Under the pieces are notes generated by a model. That model saw only the letters and a list, made by a program, of their open reading frames with translations. It searched no databases and was not told where the DNA came from. This document shows positions 53,207 to 60,441 of a stretch of 64,000 nucleotides of DNA, one piece after another (positions within the stretch are counted from its first letter, which is position 1; each line of letters starts with the position of its first letter). This stretch comes from Rhizobacter sp964253025 (GTDB taxonomy: Bacteria > Pseudomonadota > Gammaproteobacteria > Burkholderiales > Burkholderiaceae_C). The stretch covers positions 4,774,001-4,838,000 of the forward strand of contig NZ_CAXUQC020000001.1 in assembly GCF_964253025.1 (NCBI RefSeq). Direction: 5' to 3'. The position numbers were made by a program, and so were the translations under genes.

Positions 53207-54499
53207 ATGCACGACGATGCCCCCTCACTGTGCCTGCGCAACGTCGTGCTTCCTGACGGGCGCACCGGGCAGGACGTGTGGGTCGACGAAGGGCGCATCC
53301 GCGCCGTCGGCCCGGCGCTCACCGTGGCGCCCGGCACACCCGAGCACGATGGCGGTGGCTGGTTGCTCAGCCCGCCCTTCGTCGACGCGCACTTCCACAT
53401 GGACGCCACGCTCAGCCACGGCCTGCCTCGGGTGAATGCGAGCGGCACCTTGCTCGAAGGCATCGCGCTCTGGGGCGAACTGAAGCCGCTGCTCACGCAG
53501 GAAGCCCTCATCGAACGGGCCTTGCGATACGGCGACTGGGCCGTGGGGCGGGGCCTGCTGGCGGTGCGCACGCACGTCGACATCTGCGATGACCGGCTGT
53601 TGGCGGTGGAGGCGCTGCTCGAGGCCCGGCGCCGGATGGCACCGTACCTCGACCTGCAGCTCGTCGCCTTTCCTCAGGACGGGTACCTCCGTTCAGCCAC
53701 GGCCCGCAGCAACCTGGAACGCGCCCTCGACATGGGCGTGGACGTCGTCGGCGGCATTCCGCACTTCGAGCGCACGCAGGCGGCCGGTGCCGAGAGCGTG
53801 CGCCTGCTGTGCGAGGTGGCGGCGCGCCGGGGCCTGCGGGTGGACATGCACTGCGACGAAACCGACGATCCGCTGTCGCGCCACATCGAGACGCTGGCCG
53901 CCGAGACCCTCCGGCTCGGCCTGCAGGGGCGGGTGACCGGGTCGCACCTGACGTCCATGCACTCGATGGACAACTACTACGTGAGCAAGCTGATTCCGCT
54001 GATCGCCGAGTCGCGGGTCCACGCCGTGGCCAACCCACTCATCAACATCACCTTGCAAGGCCGGCACGACACCTATCCGCGGCGCCGCGGCATGACACGG
54101 GTGCCGGAGCTGATGGCCGCCGGCGTGAATGTCGCCTTCGGCCATGACTGCGTGATGGACCCGTGGTACGGGTTCGGCTCCGGCGACATGCTGGAGGTGG
54201 CCCACATGGGCCTGCACGTCGCGCAGATGACCTCGGAAGCGCAGGTGCGGGCCTGCTTCGATGCGGTGACCCGCAATGCGGCTGCCGTGCTGGGCCTCGA
54301 AGGCTACGGGCTCGAGCCGGGCTGCCGCGGCGACATGGTGCTGCTGCACGCCCGCAGCCCCGGCGAGGCGATCCGGCTGCGCGCGGCGCGCCTGCTGGTG
54401 GTGCGGGCGGGCCGCGTGCTGGCGCGCAGCGCGCCGGCCTCGGCCCGCCTGAGCCTGCCGGGGCGTCCCGTGGAGGTGGACTGGACCCTGCCGGGATGA
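53207..54499 (+). CDS. codA: CodA-family amidohydrolase: cytosine deaminase, possibly 5-methylcytosine deaminase
   Basis: 430 residues. Metal and catalytic residues align with E. coli CodA shifted by one: H62, H64 (DAHFHMD), Q157 (AFPQ), H215 and E218 (HCDE), H247 (SHLT), D314 (FGHD). The residue after D314 is Cys315, where CodA has Asp314, reported as the residue that excludes 5-methylcytosine. Length and NPLINITLQGRHDTYPRRRG are CodA-like. The gene starts 7 bp after upp, no codB permease nearby. Predicted product uracil (from cytosine), thymine (from 5-methylcytosine) or both, plus ammonia. Confidence 0.93.
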   Translation: MHDDAPSLCLRNVVLPDGRTGQDVWVDEGRIRAVGPALTVAPGTPEHDGGGWLLSPPFVDAHFHMDATLSHGLPRVNASGTLLEGIALWGELKPLLTQEALIERALRYGDWAVGRGLLAVRTHVDICDDRLLAVEALLEARRRMAPYLDLQLVAFPQDGYLRSATARSNLERALDMGVDVVGGIPHFERTQAAGAESVRLLCEVAARRGLRVDMHCDETDDPLSRHIETLAAETLRLGLQGRVTGSHLTSMHSMDNYYVSKLIPLIAESRVHAVANPLINITLQGRHDTYPRRRGMTRVPELMAAGVNVAFGHDCVMDPWYGFGSGDMLEVAHMGLHVAQMTSEAQVRACFDAVTRNAAAVLGLEGYGLEPGCRGDMVLLHARSPGEAIRLRAARLLVVRAGRVLARSAPASARLSLPGRPVEVDWTLPG

Positions 54500-54528
54500 G
54501 GCGCCGGGATCCGTGCGTGCAACGCGCG

Positions 54529-55587
54529 TCAGGACCGCGACTGGGCGGCGTCGCGGAAGAACTGCATGCGCTCGGCGTCCTCGGGATGCGAGGCGATGCC
54601 GAGGCCCAGCCAGCGCGGCATGCCGTCGGCCGGCGCGGGCGGTCGCGCCGCGGCGAGCTTCTCGAAGAAGGTGACCATCACGAGCGGTGAGATGCGGTTG
54701 GCCTTGAGCAGGGCCACCGCTGCGGCGTCCGCCTCACGCTCGGCATCGCGGGAGTAGGCGGCGCGTCCCAGCACCACCGGCGCCGTGCCCATCAGGCCGC
54801 TGAAGTCGCCGAGCACCCAGCCCGTCAGCACGCCGAGCAGGCTCGACTGGACGAACAGTCGCATGCCATGGCGATGCTCCACATGGCCGAGTTCGTGGGC
54901 GATGACGCCCAGCACGGCGTCGTCGTTGTCGGCCAGCAGCTCCACCAACTCGTCGGTGACGACGATCGTGCCGCCCGGCAAGGCGAAGGCGTTCGGCCCC
55001 ATGCCCTTGTCGCGTGACTTCCGAAAGAGGATCTGGTGCACCGGCGGCTTGTCGCCGTGCGCCTTGCGCACGATGCCGGCGAACGCCAACCGAAGGCGTG
55101 CCTGACGTGCCTCGGGCAATTGGCTCGGCGCCAGCGCATCGAGTTCGACCGACTTCAGCGAGGCGTCGCCAAGGGCGCGGTCGACCTCCAGCGGCACCAC
55201 CGCCACCAGCGTCCGGGCGGCCCAGGGCAGGGCCCAGACATACAGCGAGGTCCCGAGTGCAACGGCCAGCGCCAGGGTGGCCATGAAGAGCGCCAGCCAC
55301 GGCCAGACGGTGTTGGCTCGGGGTACCAGTTCACGCGCATGGCCGTGGGCCGCAGCCCACTTGTCCCACGCCGTGCCGTCACGGCAGTAGAGGGCGCCGC
55401 CGCTGCGCAGCACCACCGAGCGTCCGCCGTCGGTCGTGCGCTCGGGCGGCAGCAGGTCGTCGAAGGGCAGGCTGCGGGCCAGTCCCTGGCCTGCCACCAG
55501 CAGCCGTTGCTGGCCCATGCGCAGCGTGGCCGGCACGCTGGGTGCACCTTTGCCTTCGCGGTAGTCGATGGGCAGGTCGTGGGTCAT
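54529..55587 (-). CDS. M48-family membrane metallopeptidase
   Basis: 352 residues. A soluble N-terminal region of about 95 residues, TM helix about 97-119, then the protease domain. Zinc site HELGH at 231-235 (VIAHELGHVEHRHG), third ligand in DAEREAD (281-287). A second hydrophobic segment lies about 245-275, inside the domain. Similar to HtpX/BepA-type proteases in envelope quality control. The N-terminal region (GALYCRDGTAWDKWA) is not standard HtpX. ATG at 55587 chosen; upstream frame is not protein-like. Divergent from GST, 212 bp apart. Confidence 0.92.
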   Translation of the reverse strand: MTHDLPIDYREGKGAPSVPATLRMGQQRLLVAGQGLARSLPFDDLLPPERTTDGGRSVVLRSGGALYCRDGTAWDKWAAAHGHARELVPRANTVWPWLALFMATLALAVALGTSLYVWALPWAARTLVAVVPLEVDRALGDASLKSVELDALAPSQLPEARQARLRLAFAGIVRKAHGDKPPVHQILFRKSRDKGMGPNAFALPGGTIVVTDELVELLADNDDAVLGVIAHELGHVEHRHGMRLFVQSSLLGVLTGWVLGDFSGLMGTAPVVLGRAAYSRDAEREADAAAVALLKANRISPLVMVTFFEKLAAARPPAPADGMPRWLGLGIASHPEDAERMQFFRDAAQSRS

Positions 55588-55799
55588 GGCGTCGAAGGCC
55601 GAGCGGGAATGGGAGGCCGGCGCAAGGATGCGGCGGCGTTGCACCGACGAGGTGCCGCGGCTCGGCCCGCGTCGGCACCGTTGCATGGAACTTGCTGCCG
55701 CGGCGAGCGCCGGCTGGACAAAACTCTATCACCTGGCCTGCACCGGTCGCCAACGGCTGCGTTCGCTAGAATCGTCCGAATCCAGGGAAACCCACAACC

Positions 55800-56414
55800 A
55801 TGAAACTCATCGGTTCGCTCAGCAGTCCCTACGTGCGCAAGGTCCGCATCGTCATGGCGGAGAAGAAGCTCGACTACCAGCTCGAGCTCGAGGACGTCTG
55901 GGCCGGAGACGGCATTCTCAAGTCGAACCCGCTCGGCAAGGTGCCGTGCCTGGTGATGGACGGGGCGGAGGCGGTGTTCGATTCGCGGGTGATCGTCGAG
56001 TACCTCGACACGCTCTCGCCCGTTGGCCGACTCATCCCCGAGCGCGGTCGCGAACGCACCGAGGTGCGCACCTGGGAAGCACTGGCCGACGGCGTGCTCG
56101 ACGCCGCCGTGCTGGCTCGCCTCGAACGCACCTGGGCCGGGCGCACCGCCGAGCAGCGCTCGGACGCCTGGGTCGAGCGGCAGATGGTGAAGATCCACGC
56201 GTCGCTGGCCGCGATGAGCCAGGGCCTGGGCGACAAGTCCTGGTGCACCGGCATTCACTTCACGCTGGCCGACATCGCCGCCGGCTGCGCGCTCGGTTAC
56301 CTCGACTTCCGCTTCGCCGACATCGCGTGGCGCGAGCAGTACCCGAACCTCGCCAAGCTCAGTGCCAAGCTGGCCCTGCGCCAGAGCTTCGTCGACACCG
56401 CGCCACCCGCCTGA
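55800..56414 (+). CDS. Glutathione S-transferase family protein
   Basis: 204 residues. Thioredoxin-like N-terminal domain (1-78) with MKLIGSLSSPYVRKVRIVMAEKKL, the cis-Pro GKVPCLVMD and FDSRVIVEYLD (glutathione gamma-Glu site). All-helical C-terminal domain (88-200) with the N-capping DLADIAAG-like TLADIAAGCALGYLDFR. Resembles beta-proteobacterial GSTs such as YibF. Ser8/Ser9 could be the activating residue. Substrate unknown. Stands alone, convergent with the response regulator. Confidence 0.94.
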   Translation: MKLIGSLSSPYVRKVRIVMAEKKLDYQLELEDVWAGDGILKSNPLGKVPCLVMDGAEAVFDSRVIVEYLDTLSPVGRLIPERGRERTEVRTWEALADGVLDAAVLARLERTWAGRTAEQRSDAWVERQMVKIHASLAAMSQGLGDKSWCTGIHFTLADIAAGCALGYLDFRFADIAWREQYPNLAKLSAKLALRQSFVDTAPPA

Positions 56415-56448
56415 TCGCCACGCGACAACGGGCGCCGAGCCTGTTCGC

Positions 56449-57093
56449 TCAGGCGAGCGACAGGCCATTGGCCCGCAAGTCGAACTGCAGCTTCTGGTAC
56501 ACGCGGCGGATGCCGCGGGCCACGGTATGCACGCTTGCCTGCCACTGCTGCGCGATCTCGTCGATGAGGTAGCCCTGCGCCACCCGCTCGAGAATCTCGC
56601 GCTCGGTGTCGGTGAGTGCCAGCGGGTTGAGCGGGTCGTCCGCGCTGCGCAGGTCGGCCGGCAGGCTGTGCTGGAAATGGGCAAGCACATGGCGCGCGAT
56701 GGTGGGCGTCATGGGGGACTCCCCACGCGTGAGTTGCTCGAGTGTCGTCAGCAGCAGCTCCGGCGAACGGGCATGCACCCAATAGCCGTCCGCACCGGCG
56801 CGCAGGGCATCGAGGATCAGGGCATCGTCGTGCGAGACGAGGGTGACCATGACATGCAGGCGACGCCGCTCGCCGGCCCGGCGAAGGTCGCGCAGCAGGC
56901 CATCCACGTCGCCGTCCTGCAGCCGCAGGTCGGTCATCAGGATCTCGGGGCGGGCATGGGGCAGCAGCTTGCGTGCCTCGGCCACCGTGTGGGCCAGGCC
57001 CACGACCTCGAACCGGCCAGAGCCCTCCAGCAGGGCGCGCAGATGGGGGCTGGCTTCATGGTCGCGCTGCAACAGGACAATGGACGACAACAT
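56449..57093 (-). CDS. NarL/FixJ-type response regulator, orphan
   Basis: 214 residues. Receiver domain 1-120 with Asp55 (LMTDLRLQD) as phospho-acceptor. The acidic pair is D11/E13 (RDHE), slightly atypical. LuxR-type HTH at about 148-208: LTDTEREILERVAQGYLIDEIAQQW, SVHTVARGIRRVYQKL. The canonical T/K residues of the receiver are less clear (VTLVSHDD), so phosphorylation may be non-standard. No histidine kinase is adjacent. ATG at 57093. Confidence 0.92.
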   Translation of the reverse strand: MLSSIVLLQRDHEASPHLRALLEGSGRFEVVGLAHTVAEARKLLPHARPEILMTDLRLQDGDVDGLLRDLRRAGERRRLHVMVTLVSHDDALILDALRAGADGYWVHARSPELLLTTLEQLTRGESPMTPTIARHVLAHFQHSLPADLRSADDPLNPLALTDTEREILERVAQGYLIDEIAQQWQASVHTVARGIRRVYQKLQFDLRANGLSLA

Positions 57094-57233
57094 GATGGCA
57101 AGGCGACGGCAAGGCGAGACGAAGCCAAATTCTTCACGACTTTCTCGATGCCGCCACCCCCTGAGTCGTGGGGCTGACGACCGGAAAGCCTCATCGCAAC
57201 GGCCCTCGCGCACCGTGATCGGGGCATGAGCAC

Positions 57234-57267
57234 GAAGAAAAGCCGCCGGAACGGGCGTTCCGGCGGC
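57234..57267 (-). terminator. Strong intrinsic terminator for the 57339-57797 gene
   Basis: Perfect 12-bp stem GCCGCCGGAACG / CGTTCCGGCGGC with a 2-nt centre, so four to six loop bases after fraying. On the minus strand TTTTCTT follows directly. It is 72 nt after the stop of the DUF4148-like gene. Confidence 0.85.
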
Positions 57268-57338
57268 CGGCAGCGAGGGGCGCATCCGGTGGGCGCGCCG
57301 GACTCGTGCGTTGCGGCGGGTCGGTCGGCCTGACGGTG

Positions 57339-57797
57339 TCAGGGCTTGGCGGGTGCCTTCTTGGCGGGGTCGTACACGCCGCCCGCCGGGTCCTGGTTGC
57401 GCGCTGCGTCGGTGGCTTCGGGTCGACGCGCCTCGCGGGCGGCCTTGGCGTCGGCGCGGCGCTGCGACATCGGCTTGCGCGTGGCCTTGGGCTTGGCTTC
57501 GGAGGCGGGGGTGTCGGTGTCGCCTGCCTGCGGTGCCTTGCCGGCCGCGATGGCTTCCTTGGTTTCCTGCCGCACCTGGTCACGCGACTTGGGCTGGTTC
57601 TCGCCGCTGGCAATCGGTTTCTGCTGGGACGCCGGCGGCATGCGCTCGGCACTGATGCGCGCGTCCTTGGTGCGGTCGGCCGGGATCTCGGCCTTGACGT
57701 CGGCGCGGGAAGGCGCGGACGCCGTCTGGGCCAGCAGCGGCTGGGCCGAGAGGGCCCCGAGCACGATCGTGGAGAGCGCAAGCAGGCGGTGTTTCAT
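57339..57797 (-). CDS. Periplasmic low-complexity protein (DUF4148-like)
   Basis: 152 residues. Signal peptide ends LLAQ at about 24 (STIVLGALSAQPLLAQ). The mature protein is Ala, Lys, Arg, Asp, Pro-rich with no hydrophobic core. The segment SRDQVRQETKEAIAAGKAPQAGD resembles the short DUF4148 repeat common in Burkholderiales. Function unknown; intrinsically disordered in appearance. A strong terminator follows. ATG at 57797 with AGGAAG upstream. Confidence 0.78.
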   Translation of the reverse strand: MKHRLLALSTIVLGALSAQPLLAQTASAPSRADVKAEIPADRTKDARISAERMPPASQQKPIASGENQPKSRDQVRQETKEAIAAGKAPQAGDTDTPASEAKPKATRKPMSQRRADAKAAREARRPEATDAARNQDPAGGVYDPAKKAPAKP

Positions 57798-58126
57798 GTT
57801 GGTCTTCCTGGTGAGTTGGCAGAGGCCGGACGCCGTCCGGACCGCGGAGCAGTCGGGCGGCGCGCTGACGAATCCATTGGAGCAGGGCCGCTCCGACCGG
57901 CGCAAGCTATCCGGCGCTGCGGTTGAGGTTGCTCAAGGGCCGGCCACTGCATCGCGGGCAACGTGCTAGCAAACCCGTCGAGTCGCCGATCGATCCGCTC
58001 GGCGTGACATCGAAGACCAATAGAAGATTTCAATCGATTAGATTGAATCAATGCACCCACAATATCGTTGGACGATCCTAAGATTCAGTTCGTCCCGTCT
58101 CCAAACAACCAAAGAGGAAGCAAGCC
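57798..58126. other. Divergent region between the DUF4148-like gene and ahpC
   Basis: 329 bp. No gene seen. The last 110 bp are notably AT-rich for this genome and hold the OxyR-like site (58020-58056). RBS GAGGA lies 11 nt before the ahpC ATG at 58127. Confidence 0.6.
58020..58056 (+). promoter_or_regulatory. OxyR-like site and promoter of ahpC
   Basis: ATAG (58020) - N7 - CAAT (58031) - N7 - ATTG (58042) - N7 - GCAC (58053) follows the OxyR frame ATAG-N7-CTAT-N7-ATAG-N7-CTAT with quarter-site matches of 4, 3, 3 and 1 of 4. An inverted pair TTCAATC / GATTGAA (58029-58047) lies within. TAAGAT (58079-58084) is a possible -10; the -35 would then abut the site, as at OxyR-activated promoters. 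Confidence 0.45.
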
Positions 58127-58690
58127 ATGTCTCTCATCAACTCGCAAATCAAGCCGTTCAGCGCGGTCGCGTATCACAAGGAAAAATTCGTTCCGGTGAC
58201 CCAGGACACGCTGAAGGGCAAGTGGTCCGTGATCGTGTTCTACCCGGCCGACTTCACCTTCGTGTGCCCGACCGAGCTGGAAGACCTGGCCGACCACTAC
58301 GCCGAATTCCAGAAGCTGGGCGTCGAAATCTACGGTGTGTCGACCGACACCCACTTCGCGCACAAGGCCTGGCACGACACCTCCGACGCCATCAAGAAGG
58401 TCAACTACCCGCTGGTCGGCGACCCGACGGCCACTCTGGCCCGCAACTTCGACGTGCTGATCGAGGAAGAAGGCCTGGCGCTGCGCGGCACCTTCCTGAT
58501 CAACCCCGAAGGCCTGATCAAGCTGTTCGAAGTGCATGACAACGGCATCGGCCGCGACGCCAGCGAACTGCTGCGCAAGGTCAAGGCGGCGCAGTACGTC
58601 GCCTCGCACCCGGGCGAAGTCTGCCCTGCGAAGTGGACCGAAGGCGCGAAGACGCTGACCCCGTCGCTCGACCTGGTCGGCAAGATCTGA
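58127..58690 (+). CDS. ahpC: Alkyl hydroperoxide reductase subunit C
   Basis: 187-residue typical 2-Cys peroxiredoxin. Peroxidatic Cys47 is in DFTFVCPTEL, resolving Cys166 in GEVCPAKW. Reduces H2O2, organic peroxides and peroxynitrite in the cytoplasm; reduced by AhpF encoded 83 bp downstream. A hairpin (58714-58742) between the genes could lower ahpF relative to ahpC. Confidence 0.99.
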   Translation: MSLINSQIKPFSAVAYHKEKFVPVTQDTLKGKWSVIVFYPADFTFVCPTELEDLADHYAEFQKLGVEIYGVSTDTHFAHKAWHDTSDAIKKVNYPLVGDPTATLARNFDVLIEEEGLALRGTFLINPEGLIKLFEVHDNGIGRDASELLRKVKAAQYVASHPGEVCPAKWTEGAKTLTPSLDLVGKI

Positions 58691-58713
58691 TCGGCCTTCC
58701 GGCCTGATCCCCG

Positions 58714-58742
58714 CCCCCGGTCGCCCACGAGGCGCCCGGGGG
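58714..58742 (+). terminator. Intercistronic hairpin between ahpC and ahpF
   Basis: CCCCCGGTCGCC / GGCGCCCGGGGG, 12-bp stem with one mismatch, loop CACGA. No T-run. Partial terminator or 3' stabiliser of the ahpC message; either fits higher ahpC than ahpF expression. Confidence 0.5.
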
Positions 58743-58773
58743 CCTCTCGAGACACACCAGAAGGAGCCCCGCC

Positions 58774-60330
58774 ATGTTGGACGACACCCTGCAATCCCAG
58801 TTGAAGACCTACCTCGAGCGCGTCACGCAGCCGTTCGAGATCGAGGCGTCGCTGGACGACAGCGACTCGTCGCGCGACATGCTCGCCCTGCTCAAGCAGA
58901 TCGCCGGCCTCTCGAACCTCATCACCCTCAAGACCGATGGCAGCGATGCCCGTCGTCCCTCGTTCAGCCTGAACCGCACCGGCTCGCAGATGAACCTGCG
59001 TTTCGCCGCGATTCCGCTGGGCCACGAATTCACCTCGCTGGTGCTCGCGCTCCTTTGGGTCGGCGGTCATCCGCCCAAGGTCGATGCCGACGTCATCGAA
59101 CAGATCAAGAACCTCGACGGTCGCTATGACTTCGAGGTGTACATGTCCCTCACCTGCCACAACTGCCCGGACGTGGTGCAGGCGCTGAGCCTGATGGCGG
59201 TGCTGAACCCGAACGTGCGGTCGGTCGTCATCGACGGCGGCCTCTTCCAGCAGGAAGTGGCGGACCGCCAGATCATGGCCGTGCCCACGGTGTTCCTCAA
59301 CGGCGAGAACTTCGGCCAGGGCCGCATGAGCGTCGAGGAGATCATCGCCAAGCTCGACAAGGGCGCGGGTGCCCGGGACGCCGCCAAGCTGAGCGCGCGC
59401 GACCCGTTCGACGTGCTGATCGTCGGCGGCGGGCCCGCCGGTGCCGCGGCGGCGGTCTACGCCGCCCGCAAGGGCATCCGGACCGGCGTGGTGGCCGAGC
59501 GCTTCGGCGGGCAGGTGCTCGATACCCTCGCCATCGAGAACTTCGTGTCCGTGCTCGCCACGGAAGGGCCGCAGTTCGCCTCCGCGCTCGAGCAGCACGC
59601 CAAGCACTATGACGTGGACATCATGAACCTGCAGCGGGCCGACAAGCTGGCGCGCAATGGCGACTTCGTCGAGGTGCAGCTCGCCAATGGCGGCACGCTC
59701 AAGGCACGCTCGGTGATCCTGTCGACCGGTGCGCGCTGGCGCGAGGTGAACGTGCCCGGCGAACACAAGTACCGCAACCAGGGCGTCGCCTACTGCCCGC
59801 ACTGCGACGGGCCGCTGTTCAAGGGCAAGCGCGTCGCGGTCATCGGCGGCGGCAACTCGGGGGTCGAGGCCGCAATCGACCTGGCCGGCATCGTCGAGCA
59901 CGTCACCCTGCTCGAGTTCGGCGAGCAGCTGCGCGCCGACGCAGTGCTGGTGAGCAAGCTGCGCGGCCTGCCGAATGTCACGATCCACACCCAGGCGCAG
60001 ACCACCGAGATCACCGGCGACGGCAGCAAGGTGAACGGCTTGAGCTACACCGACCGTGCGAGCGGCACCGCCCACCATGTTCCCCTCGAGGGCGTGTTCG
60101 TGCAGATCGGCCTCGTGCCGAACACCGAATGGCTCAAGGGCACGGTGGAGCTGTCGCGCCATGGCGAAATCGTCGTCGACGCCAAGGGTGCGACCTCGGT
60201 ACCCGGGGTCTTCGCGGCTGGCGACGTGACCACGGTGCCGTACAAGCAGATCATCATCGCCGCGGGCGACGGCGCGAAGGCGGCACTCGGGGCCTTCGAT
60301 TACCTGATCCGGTCGTCGGTGCCGGCCTGA
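58774..60330 (+). CDS. ahpF: Alkyl hydroperoxide reductase subunit F
   Basis: 518-residue flavoprotein disulfide reductase, NADH to AhpC. N-terminal double thioredoxin-fold domain with CHNC at 128-131, then FAD domain (VLIVGGGPAGAAAAVYAARKG), active-site CPHC at 341-344, and NADH-binding VAVIGGGNSGVEAAIDLAG. C-terminal GVFAAGDVTTVPYKQIIIAAGDGAKAAL closes the FAD site. Equivalent to E. coli C129/C132 and C345/C348. AGAAGGAG 7 nt before the ATG. Confidence 0.98.
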   Translation: MLDDTLQSQLKTYLERVTQPFEIEASLDDSDSSRDMLALLKQIAGLSNLITLKTDGSDARRPSFSLNRTGSQMNLRFAAIPLGHEFTSLVLALLWVGGHPPKVDADVIEQIKNLDGRYDFEVYMSLTCHNCPDVVQALSLMAVLNPNVRSVVIDGGLFQQEVADRQIMAVPTVFLNGENFGQGRMSVEEIIAKLDKGAGARDAAKLSARDPFDVLIVGGGPAGAAAAVYAARKGIRTGVVAERFGGQVLDTLAIENFVSVLATEGPQFASALEQHAKHYDVDIMNLQRADKLARNGDFVEVQLANGGTLKARSVILSTGARWREVNVPGEHKYRNQGVAYCPHCDGPLFKGKRVAVIGGGNSGVEAAIDLAGIVEHVTLLEFGEQLRADAVLVSKLRGLPNVTIHTQAQTTEITGDGSKVNGLSYTDRASGTAHHVPLEGVFVQIGLVPNTEWLKGTVELSRHGEIVVDAKGATSVPGVFAAGDVTTVPYKQIIIAAGDGAKAALGAFDYLIRSSVPA

Positions 60331-60367
60331 GTTCGGACGCCGGCCTGGCCGGCGCCTGGAGCGGTCG

Positions 60368-60402
60368 CGCGGCCCCTCCCGCTTCGGCGGAGAGGGGCCG
60401 CG
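60368..60402. terminator. Bidirectional terminator-like hairpin between ahpF and the EAL gene
   Basis: CGCGGCCCCTCCCGC / GCGGAGAGGGGCCGCG: 15 pairs with one bulged base and a TTCG tetraloop closed by C-G, an unusually stable RNA hairpin. It lies between convergent genes. No T-run on either side. Confidence 0.6.
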
Positions 60403-60441
60403 TGCCGTGCGGGGCTTCCGAACGACGGCAGCGCGTCGCCC

